Shown piece after piece: positions 9,624 to 17,400 of a stretch of DNA of 64,000 nucleotides. Every line of letters starts with the position of its first letter. Positions within the stretch are counted from its first letter, which is position 1. Under the pieces are notes generated by a model. It saw only the letters and a program-made list of their open reading frames with translations, had not been told where the DNA came from and ran no database searches. The translations under genes were made by a program, and so were the position numbers. The DNA is taken from assembly GCF_020497125.1 (NCBI RefSeq), contig NC_059081.1, positions 17,827,105 to 17,891,104 on the forward strand, read 5' to 3'. The stretch is from Mauremys mutica. Taxonomy: Eukaryota; Chordata; Testudines; Geoemydidae.

Positions 9624-9964
9624 TTTTTCCCTTTATTAGAGGTCTTGAACTTGAGACACTTTAACCCAACTGTTAAATTTTTCAGGCCATCCTCTCCATT
9701 TCACCAAAAAATACTCATTCTTCCCTGTCCTTTCTTCACTAGAATCTTTTCTACCCTGTAAACGCGGTCCTGGTTAGGGTTTACTTTTTGTAATTCTTCA
9801 GGGTAAAAAGACTTCCTGTGACCTCTCCTCCATAATCTTTTAATGTGTACACAGGCCACTGTCCTTGTAATAAAACTCCAGATACGGTAAATATTTCATC
9901 AGTAAAGGTTTGCTGATATCCTTTTTCAAAAGTACCCTTCGTTTTAGATACCCTGCCAAAATCT

Positions 9965-10028
9965 TAACAACGGGTTCCCTATAAAAAGTTCTGATTTAAC
10001 AACGGGTTCCCTATAAAAAGTTCTGATT
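9965..10028 (+). repeat. Perfect 32-bp tandem duplication
   Basis: Two identical 32-bp units lie at 9965-9996 and 9997-10028, each containing AACAACGGGTTCCCTATA. The AACAACGGGTTC core recurs at about 11458, at the other edge of the composite insertion. Confidence 0.9.
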
Positions 10029-10064
10029 TAAGGGATGTGCGACAGCATGTATTTTTTGTACCAA

Positions 10065-10325
10065 TAGGGTTACCATACGTCCATATTTTCCCAGGAGGTG
10101 ATTAAGAACCGAAAAGCCTGACATGTCCAGGAAAATACAGATGTATTTTACCCTACCTAAAGTTCTTTTTTAAAAAGATTGGGCTGAACTAGAAATGAGC
10201 TCCGTTTCACATGTGTGGGTGGTGATCAGGGACAGTCTAAATTTTTGGGTCTTTTTCTTATATAGGCTCCTATTACCCCTCACCCCCGTCCCGATTTTTC
10301 ACACGTGCTGTCTGGTCACTCTAGG
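10065..10325. mobile_element. 'GGTGACCAGAT' MITE, copy 1 (diverged, enlarged)
   Basis: The ends 'AGGGTTACCATACGTCC' and 'CTGTCTGGTCACTCTAG' are diverged inverted repeats, and the 3' half ('TATATAGGCTCCTATTACCCC', 'GTCCCGATTTTTCACA') matches the short copy at 61051-61146. The middle is unlike that copy and may hold further insertion. Confidence 0.6.
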
Positions 10326-10429
10326 GTGTGCACATGTGTGGGTCCCAGCTGCTCCCTGCCCCCCCCCCTCATTAAAGCACGTGTGCAGGGTTACTGCCCT
10401 GGGAACTGCAGGGCACCAGTGGATGTGGG

Positions 10430-11215
10430 GCTGGCTGCAGATAGGGGCGTGGGGCAGGGCTAGCTGGAGGCAGGGAGTGACACAGGCTGGCTGTGGGCAG
10501 GTGATGCAGACGGGCGGGCTGCAGGTGGCTGTGGGCAGGGGGTGGCTGCGGGCGGCTGTGGGCAGAGGCTGGCTGCGGGCAGGGGCAGGCTGCGGGCAGA
10601 GGGCAGCTGTGGGCAGGGGGTGGGGCAGGGGCTGGCTGTGGGCAGGGGCTGGCTGCAGGCAGGGGGGTGGCTGGGGCGGCTGCGAGCAGGGGGCTGGCTG
10701 CGGGCAGGGGGCGGCTGTGGGCAGGGGCTGGCTGCGGGTGGCTGTGGGCAGGGGGTGGGGCAGGGGGCGGCTGTGGGCTGGGGCTGGCTGGGGGTGGCTG
10801 GGGCTGGCTGGCTGGGGGCAGGGGGTGGCTGGGGCTGGCTGGGGGGGGCTGGGTGGGGGGGCTGGGGCTGGCTGGGGGCAGGGGGTGGCTGGGGCAGGGG
10901 GGGCTGGGGCTGGCTGGGGGCGGGGGGGGGCAGGGGCTGGCTGGGGGCTGGGGCTGGCTGGGGGCGGCTGGGGGCAGGGGCTGGGGCTGGCTGGGGGCAG
11001 GGGTGGCTGGGGCTGGGGGCAGGGGCTGGCTGGGGGCGGGGCAGGGGCAGGCTGGGGGGGCTGGGGCTGGCTGGGGGCAGGAGGTGGCTGGGGCTGGGGC
11101 TGGCTGGGGGCAGGGGGGGCAGGGTCAGGAGGTGGCTGGGGGCAGGGGCTGGCTGGGGGCAGGGGGGGGCAGGAGCTGGGGCTGGCTGCGGGCAGGGAAG
11201 GCGGGGGAGGGGCGC
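10430..11215 (+). repeat. G-rich minisatellite (GGCTGGGGGCAGGGG-type)
   Basis: About 790 bp consist of variants of GGCTGGCTGGGGGCAGGGG, the first half richer in GGCTGTGGGCAGG and GGCTGCGGGCAGG. Nearly every unit has runs of three to eight G on the plus strand, so G-quadruplex formation is likely. It is open in several frames on both strands only because of its composition. Such runs are prone to assembly error. Confidence 0.85.
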
Positions 11216-12719
11216 AGATACTCACACGGGGGGGGGGGGGCTGGGAGCAGCAGGACGCAGCCGGAGCCCCAGGGCCAGAGGTCCAAAGAGCAGGAGCAGC
11301 AACAGGGCCAGGAGGCAGCTCACATGGCTCTCGCAGCACAGCGCAGCGCCCCCCGGCGGCCGGGAGGAGGAATTACAGGCTTCCCAGGCAGAGCCCATCA
11401 AAGCTTCCCTCACAGGGAAGCTAGTTAACAAGGGGTTCTAAAACCGCTTCTAAATTTAACAACGGGTTCGCGCGAACCCGTGCGAACCGGCTCCAGCTCA
11501 CCCCTGCTTACACGATCCCCTTTCTTAAAAATCACTGGTGGTGCCTTTATTTTAAAACTATCCCTGTAGACGGTTTTCCACATGCTCAGCATGTTACTGT
11601 GTGTCACGTTGATTGGGCGTCCTCTGATAGTTCTGTGATAACTTCTGTTGTAACCATCTATGATGGCCCGCAGCATGCTGATGTATCAAAAGGTGCTATG
11701 GACAGTAAAATACCTCCACATCTTTGATTTTAAAGTTCTGTTAAACCTCTCCACGACCCCAGCCTTGACTTCATTATTGGTAACAAAATGGTGTACCCCA
11801 TGTTGCTTAAACAAAATCTTTAAAGCTTTGTTTAAAAATTCTTTTTCCCTGAAGCAGAGGCATGTCCAGCTCCAAGGTGCAGGGGTGGCCATGGGGGAAT
11901 CTGCGCGCTGCCCCACCCTGACTGCCTGCTCCGCAGCTCCCATTGGCCAGTAACTGCAGCCAATGGGAGCTGCGAGGGCAGCATCTCCAGATGGGGAGAG
12001 AGCGCAGAGACCCCTCCCTGCTCCTCCACCAAGGAGCCGGACATGCCAGCTGCTTCCCAGGAGCTGCCTGAGGTAAGCACTGCCCAGAGGCTGCACCCTG
12101 AACCCAAACCACTTCCCAGAGTCCACATTCCCTCCTGCATCCCAACTCACTATCCCAGCTATAAGGCCCCTCCTGCACTCCGAACCCCTCATCCCCAGCC
12201 CCACCTGAGCCTGCACCTCCAGCCGGAGCTCACACAGGCCCCTTCCTCAGCGCAGTGAAATGAGAGCGAGCAAGGGAGGGGGAGAGCAACAAAGGGAGGA
12301 GGGATGGAGTGAGCATGGGGGCTCGGGAAGGGGCAGGGCAAGTGTGTTTGGTTTTCTGCTATTACAAAGTTGGCAACTCTTGGTCTAGGGTGAGCCTGGT
12401 GCCCACAGCCAGGGCCACATTAATGCAGAGGCTTTAGGGGCTGCAGTCCAGGGCCTCGGGCTAAGCAGGGGGCCCCACAAAAATAAATCCATAATTATAT
12501 ACAATTGACTGGTCACCAACCCATTGGTCACGATCAACTGGTCAATCCTGGAGCCTCTGCCAGTCGATCACAATCTCCAGGCTACTAAAAGTCCAACAGC
12601 ACAGCAGGGCTCAGGCAGGCTGCCTGCATGCCATGGCCTCACACTGTTCCCGGTAGCAGCTGGCTGCTGGCACATCTCTGCAGCCCCTAGCAGGGGAGGA
12701 AATGCTCCACATGCTTGGA

Positions 12720-12915
12720 ACCCCCAAGGCAAGCGGAAAAGAGGCCGCCCCAGAAATACCTGGCGACGCGACCTTCAGGTTGATAGCAAAAAAATGGGCT
12801 ATACCTGGAACCAGCTAGAGCGAATGGCCCAGGATAGAAGACTCTGGAGATCTGTGGTTGGCGGCCCATACCCCGGTTGGGGTGACGGGCATGAATGAAT
12901 GAATGAATGATGCTG
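12720..12915 (+). mobile_element. 3' end of a non-LTR retrotransposon (RTE-like LINE)
   Basis: The plus frame contains GKRKRGRPRNTWRRDLQ, then MGYTWNQLERMAQDRRLWRS and VGG.YP, a C-terminal tail common to many LINE reverse-transcriptase proteins ('GRP..TWRR.....G.....A.DR..WR'). It is followed by a (GAAT)n run, 'ATGAATGAATGAATGAATGATG', of the kind that ends RTE-type LINEs. It is a 5'-truncated copy. The clade is inferred from the tail only. Confidence 0.6.
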
Positions 12916-13074
12916 CCCCCAGTGCTTGCAGGTGCGGGCAGTGCATGGAGACATGCTGTCACCCTCCCCCCAGAGCACATAGAAACATGCCAGCACCTGG
13001 CCGCTTCCAGGAACAGCGTGGGACTATGGCAGGCAGCCTGAGTCCTGCTGCGCCACCTGTGGTAAGGGCCTCCC

Positions 13075-13385
13075 CCTCCCCTCCTTGAACTCCAATCCCC
13101 TGCTGCAGGTCAGAATCCCCTCCTGCACCCAAACTCTTTCCCAAAACCCACACCCCTCACCCTCCCCATGCACCCCAACACTCTTCAGCAGCCTGGAGCC
13201 CCCTCCTGCACCCAAACTCCCTCCCAGACCCCACATCCCCTCCTGCACCCCAACCCTCTTCCCCAGGTCAGAATCCCCACCTGCACCAAACTCCCTCCCA
13301 GAGCCTGCACCCCTCACCCTCTCCTGCACCCCAACAACTCTGCCCCAGCCTGGAGCCTCCTGCTGCACTCAAATGCCCTCCCAGA
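13075..13385 (+). repeat. C-rich degenerate repeat array
   Basis: Diverged units of about 35-45 bp on the theme CCCCTCCTGCACCCAAACTC recur at least six times, and a weaker set is at 12110-12240. The units look like the internal array of a turtle DNA transposon. The ORFs here (13085-13417, 13024-13368) reflect composition only. Confidence 0.6.
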
Positions 13386-13390
13386 AAGAA

Positions 13391-13590
13391 ACTAATTTAA
13401 CAGCTGTTCTAAGGTAAGATGTAGGAGGCGATTTTGAATTAACATAACTATAGTCTCTGTGTTTTAAGACTGAACTATAACCACAGAAGGGCCTTATGTT
13501 AATTAAAAGGCAGGTTTAGTAGAGCGTTAATAGCGTCAATGCCATAATTGTGATGATTTTGTTTTAAATTGGGAAAAAAGACTTGTTTAC
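13391..13590. other. Unassigned AT-rich spacer upstream of the CpG island
   Basis: About 200 bp lie between the repeat mosaic and the CCNT2 CpG island. No repeat or gene is recognised. I compared it by eye with the left flank of the Polinton and saw no inverted match. Confidence 0.4.
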
Positions 13591-14081
13591 AGGGGCCCCA
13601 CACGGTCTAATCGCCCCAGGCCCAGAGGAGAGTTAATCCGGCCCGGCCCACAGAGGGGGCTCCGGGGAAGGGAGCGGCTCCAGCCCAAGCCCGGGCAAGA
13701 GGCGGGCGGGCGTCTGGGGCTGCGCCTGAAGGGCCGCGGGGGCAGGGCGGCTGCAGGCCGAGCCCCGGCGTTGAGGAGCGGGCGGCCTGCCCCGGACGGA
13801 GAGAGGCCCCGGCGCACGCACCACCCGCCCCGCCCCGCCCCTGAATCACGCAAGGCGGGGGGGGGGGCTGGTGAGCGGCGACGCACGCGCGGCCGCACAA
13901 CGGATGGTCCCTCACTTCCGCCCGGCTCCATGGAGGCGGAACTTTTCTCGGGCTGCGGGGGGAGGGGGGTTCTCAGTACCTATCCTGTAGCGGCTCCTCG
14001 CGCTACGCCCCACATCCGGGGCGGGCCACTGTACCGCACGGTGCCGCCATAGGATTGTCCGCCGACGGAAACCTCATAGAC

Positions 14082-14087
14082 CACGTG
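14082..14087. promoter_or_regulatory. CACGTG E-box in the CCNT2 promoter
   Basis: A palindromic E-box within GACCACGTGACA fits the USF/MYC/TFE class. It lies about 100 bp upstream of the TCTCGCGAGA element. Binding is inferred from the motif only. Confidence 0.5.
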
Positions 14088-14181
14088 ACACTGTTTCCCT
14101 TGCGGCGCTCTAGCTCCGCTCTCGCCAGACTCTATGGTTTTAGGCGGCTAGGTGGAATCCTCGCCGGGCCCGTGGCCCCGA

Positions 14182-14195
14182 GTTCTCGCGAGAAC
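14182..14195. promoter_or_regulatory. TCTCGCGAGA core-promoter palindrome
   Basis: The sequence GTTCTCGCGAGAAC is a perfect 14-bp palindrome around the TCTCGCGAGA element, which marks CpG-island promoters and is the reported binding site of BANP. It typically lies close to transcription starts. Here it is only 4 bp before the upstream in-frame ATG (14200), which would leave almost no leader for that ATG. Confidence 0.7.
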
Positions 14196-14277
14196 TAATA
14201 TGGAGGGAGAAGAGGGGCCAGGCGCCGCGACGGCTGGGCCGCCGGCGGGCGGGGCCGGAGGAGGGGGAGGAAGTGTC

Positions 14278-14483
14278 ATGGCGGCGGCTGCGAGTGGGTC
14301 TGGTGGCGCGGGCTCGGCGGCGCGGGGTGGCGGCGCCTCTTTGTCGGCATCGCGCTGGTTCTTCAGCCGGGAGCAGCTGGAGAACACGCCGACCCGGCGC
14401 TGCGGGGTGGAGGCCGACAAGGAGCTCTCGTATCGGCAGCAGGCGGCCAACCTCATCCAGGACATGGGCCAGCGCCTCAACGT
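14278..14483 (+). CDS. CCNT2: CCNT2 exon 1
   Basis: It encodes the N-terminus through [20 protein letters not shown] to the LNV junction. The donor is GT|gtatcc after AAC GT, leaving two bases of a Val codon (phase 2). The ATG at 14278 is in a good context (gtcATGg). The in-frame ATG at 14200 (aatATGg) also has a good context but lies next to the likely start site of transcription. Confidence 0.93.
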
Positions 14484-17400
14484 GTATCCGAACGGGGAGA
14501 CCGGGCCGGGGGGAGGCGGGCCTGGGCGGCGGCCGCGGCCTCATCCGGCAGTTCAGCGCGTAGGGAGGGGAGCGGGGTCCGGCCCAGGTACCAGGCCGGG
14601 CGTGGCGAGAGGTACCGGCCGAGAGCCGGAGCGTACCGGGGCCTGGAGAGGAAGCGAGCCGGGGCCTGGCGCCGGGAGGGGAGCTGGGGCTTAGGGTGTG
14701 GTGGAGGGGAGGCAGCGGGGAGCCGCTGCCGGGCGGGAGTCGTTGGCTCCGTGTCTCTGTTCCCGGCTCCGTGTCTCTGGGGCTTGGGGTGATTATTACA
14801 TTCTCTCAAACTCCCGGTTGGTCCAGCCCTCTTCGGGGAGCGGGTCTGAGCTGGTATAACATTCCCCAACTCTGCTGTTGCTGCCGCCGCCGAGTATGGG
14901 GGCGCGGGATTGAAGCACATGCTTCTCTAGATTGGGTCGAGATTCTCCCCCTCCCCCCCCATTGATGTGACTAAACTCCAAAGTTGTTTTCATCACTATT
15001 GGCTTTTGTAGCTACTGTAATATTCTTAGTCGCTTAAAGCCAAACTTCTTCTCTCCCACCCCTTGAAATAAAAGGGAGAATGACTTTTTTATTGACGTTG
15101 AATATAGTCCATACTCGTCACAAAGGCGGCCTCCCAGTTGTCTCACTTAAAAGTAGACTGCCTCTCTTTTTGGATTAATCCTAAAGCAGTTTTTATAAAC
15201 TTTTTCCATTGTGTTTCAATTATACCTTTACAATTCCCCTCATTCAAATTGTCATATAGCATGATTGTAGACTTGGCAGTTTTTTCACTGATTACTAGGT
15301 TTTGTTCGAAGTACTTTATGTATAAACAATAGTTATTGTTCACAAGAAGTAATCTATTCCATTTCTCTTGGAATTAACATCCAATTATTATAACAAGTTT
15401 TTGTTCAATTTGATTTTAAAAGCTAGGGTTAACCTAGAGAAAACTTAACCTGCATAAACTTATATAAAGGGTACTTGAGAGAGTTATTTTAAAATGTTTG
15501 ATACAGTAAAATTGTTCCTAGCAAGAGGATGCAACATTAAAATCTGTCTAAAGATAAATCCTGAATTAGGGAGTCTCCTTCCAATGAATGAGACATGATA
15601 GATCTGGTTTTACAATCTCACTGTTGTGTTTGAAAGAAAGAGTAAAAGTATCTTCACACCAGTTATGTGTACTCAGTTTATTACTGCTTTATTAATTCAG
15701 TTACATCTTTATTTAATAGAATAACATAACAAAAAGTATTTGTGGTAAATAGAATTTCAACTTTATTGATAATGTATTGTTGTCTAGAGGTGTAAAATTT
15801 CCTTAATCCCATTTTTCAGATCTCAGCTTACAATAAATACTGCAATTGTTTACATGCACAGGTTTTATATGCATCATTCCTTCACAAAATTTAATAGAAA
15901 TGTAAGTACTGACTTTTATACTCTTAAACTATACTTGCACATAATTTTGAGGCAACAGCTGATGACATAGCTTTCACAACATATACAGTTTCATTGTATT
16001 TTAAAGTAGTCTAGTTTCAGAATACTATTTTAGAAATATTATTTGTAGTACTCTTATTTCAAGTGGAGACTATTTTAACAGCTAGTAATTAAAATTTTAA
16101 CTTCTGCTATGTTCCTAAGCTAGAGAAATAATGTGATAAACAACAGGAATACACACTGACCAGTCTTCTTGATTTTTCTATTGTAGATAAGTTGGTTAAA
16201 CTCCGTCAATGTAGTTTAAAGTTCTGGGGATTTGGATAGAGACCTGTGCAGATACAAAATTTATATCCGCATCCGATCTGCAAACATGGTCTGAGGCTAT
16301 CTGCATCCACGGATATAAAGCTGATCTCCGTGGATTTGGAGGGCTCTAGATATGGGAACAAATACTACCTTTACTAGTTAGGAGTCACCAGTTACTGTGT
16401 TGCACGGCATGACGTGCCTAACTGATGCAACTATGGTTTGTGTCTAATTTACGTATACAGTAGAACCTCAAAGTTATGATCATCTCATGGAATGGAGGTT
16501 GTTTGTAATGCTGAACAAAAACCATTATGATGGTTCTTTCAAAAGTTTACAACTGAAATTTGACTTAAATACAGCTTTGAAACTTATGCAGAAGAAAAAT
16601 GCGGCTTTTAACCATCTTAATTTAGATGAAACAAGCACAGAAAAAGCAGCAAAGAATCCTGTGGCACCTTATAGACTAACAGACGTTTTGCAGCATGAGC
16701 TTTCGTGGGTGAATACCCACTTCTTCGGATGCAAGTCAGACCAGACCGGATGTCTTGCATCCGAAGAAGTGGGTATTCACCCACGAAAGCTCATGCTGCA
16801 AAACGTCTGTTAGTCTATAAGGTGCCACAGGATTCTTTGCTGCTTTTACAGAACCAGACTAACACGGCTACCCCTCTGATACTAAGCACAGAAAGTGTTT
16901 CCTTACCTTCACAAATCTTTTTTAAACTTTCCCTTTATTTTTTAGTAGTCCACGTTTAATACAGTACTATACTGTATTTGCTTCTTTTTTTGGTCTCTGC
17001 TGTTGCCTGATTGTATACTTCCTGTTCCAAGTGAGGTGTGTGGTTGACTGGTCAGCTCATAACTCTGAGGTTCTACTGTACTTTGATTTGTAAAAGCCAT
17101 GGTCAACTAATATAACTCTTCTACCTTCAGTAACTCATTGGGCAGTTACAGTAGATGGAAAAATCTCAAATCTGGTCTGGAAAGTAGCTCTAGCTGCCTT
17201 GTATGTAATTTACTGGTGAACTGGATGTTAAACCTTTAATAAAAATTCTGTTTGTGTTTGGATGTTTCTGTAATTAGTTCTGTTTGGAATATTTATAAAA
17301 ACTGGATAATGTGAAATCTCAAGCCTGTTTTTCTTGTCAGATATATTAGATGTGTTGGTCAAAAATATTTATTCGGTGCTTATGTCTTTGAGCATATGAA

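Larger units (their letters stand above)
9952..11508. mobile_element. Composite insertion splitting the integrase
   Basis: The insertion starts with a 32-bp tandem duplication. It contains a 'GGTNACC...GGTCAC' MITE (10065-10325) and a G-rich minisatellite (10430-11215), and ends with an 'AACAACGGGTTCGCGCGAACCCG...CCAGCTCACCCCTG' segment (11427-11508) that resembles the terminus of a turtle hAT-type element. The first unit also carries 'AACAACGGGTTCC', so the outer parts may be two ends of one element into which the others inserted. No clean target-site duplication is seen. All ORFs inside are low-complexity artefacts. Confidence 0.6.
3300..11857. mobile_element. Decayed Maverick/Polinton (adintovirus-like) DNA element
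   Basis: The span holds recognisable remnants of the diagnostic Polinton gene set: protein-primed family-B DNA polymerase, packaging ATPase, adenain-like cysteine protease, double-jelly-roll major capsid protein and retrovirus-type integrase with a chromodomain, plus two small conserved ORFs. Plus-strand genes (3905-7827) and minus-strand genes (11857-7961) converge. All are broken. About 1.55 kb of later insertion (9952-11508) and a 189-bp MITE (8165-8353) sit inside. The left boundary is uncertain: 3300-3900 is non-coding and repetitive and may be what is left of a terminal repeat. The right end is lost in the composite insertion at 11858-13390, so no inverted-terminal-repeat pair or 6-bp target duplication could be found. 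Family members are usually 15-20 kb, so much is deleted. Confidence 0.88.
9636..11857 (-). pseudogene. Retrovirus-type integrase with chromodomain (Polinton INT), split and truncated
   Basis: Two integrase blocks are separated by a 1.55-kb insertion. Block one (11857-11509) reads GKEFLNKALKILFKQHGVHH, then VVERFNRTLKSKMWRYF with the last acidic residue of the DDE triad, a TGA where Arg is usual, and SYHRTIRGRPINVT and FKKGDRV. Block two (about 9951-9636) reads VSKTKGTFEKGYQQTFTDEI, then in another frame VYRVEKILVKKGQG and a tryptophan-rich chromodomain-like end (W..WP.KFNSWV type), stop TAA at 9638-9636. The zinc-binding N-terminus and first two catalytic Asp lie beyond 11857, where a different repeat begins, so they are lost. 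It would have inserted the element into host DNA. Confidence 0.88.
11858..13390. mobile_element. Composite of repeats replacing the 5' half of the integrase
   Basis: At 11858 integrase homology stops. What follows is a GC-richer mosaic. A foldback 'GCTCCCATTGGCCAG...GCCAATGGGAGC' (about 11937-11972), shared with the hAT-like element at 26876-27371, is followed by C-rich 'CCTGCACCC' repeats (12110-12240 and 13075-13385), a 'GGTCACGATCAACTGGTCAATCC' repeat piece near 12525-12560, and the 3' end of a LINE (12720-12915). No target-site duplication could be matched. No host gene is visible. Confidence 0.55.
13590..14900 (+). promoter_or_regulatory. CpG-island promoter of CCNT2
   Basis: Base composition changes sharply to high G+C with many CpG dinucleotides, from about 13590 through exon 1 and into intron 1. 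There is no TATA box near the start. The island holds a CACGTG E-box (14082-14087) and a TCTCGCGAGA palindrome (14184-14193). This fits the broad housekeeping promoter expected for a P-TEFb cyclin. The long minus-strand ORFs here are artefacts of GC-rich sequence; divergent non-coding transcription is possible but cannot be shown. Confidence 0.85.

Noticed and set aside
10195..11441. Long ORFs (409, 346, 299 and 253 codons) on both strands
   Set aside because: They arise from the G-rich minisatellite, which lacks stop codons in several frames. The products are Gly/Ala/Trp or Pro/Cys/Gln repeats with no homology, and overlapping frames on both strands cannot all be genes.
3300..11857. Classification as an endogenous retrovirus because of the integrase
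   Set aside because: There is no gag-pol or LTR pair. PolB, adenain-like protease, packaging ATPase and double-jelly-roll capsid motifs point to a Polinton.
12524..12898. 124-residue ORF as a host gene
   Set aside because: Its C-terminal half is the GRPRNTWRR...WRS tail of a LINE protein followed by a GAAT-repeat tail; the N-terminal half is other repeat sequence.
14152..14199. Extension of CCNT2 to position 14152
   Set aside because: The codon at 14152 is GTG, not ATG. The first in-frame ATG is at 14200.
13587..14963. Minus-strand and alternate-frame ORFs in the CpG island (for example 13587-13931, 14140-14544, 14477-14920)
   Set aside because: GC-rich, stop-poor sequence around CCNT2 exon 1. 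The products are Arg/Pro/Ala-rich without domain motifs.
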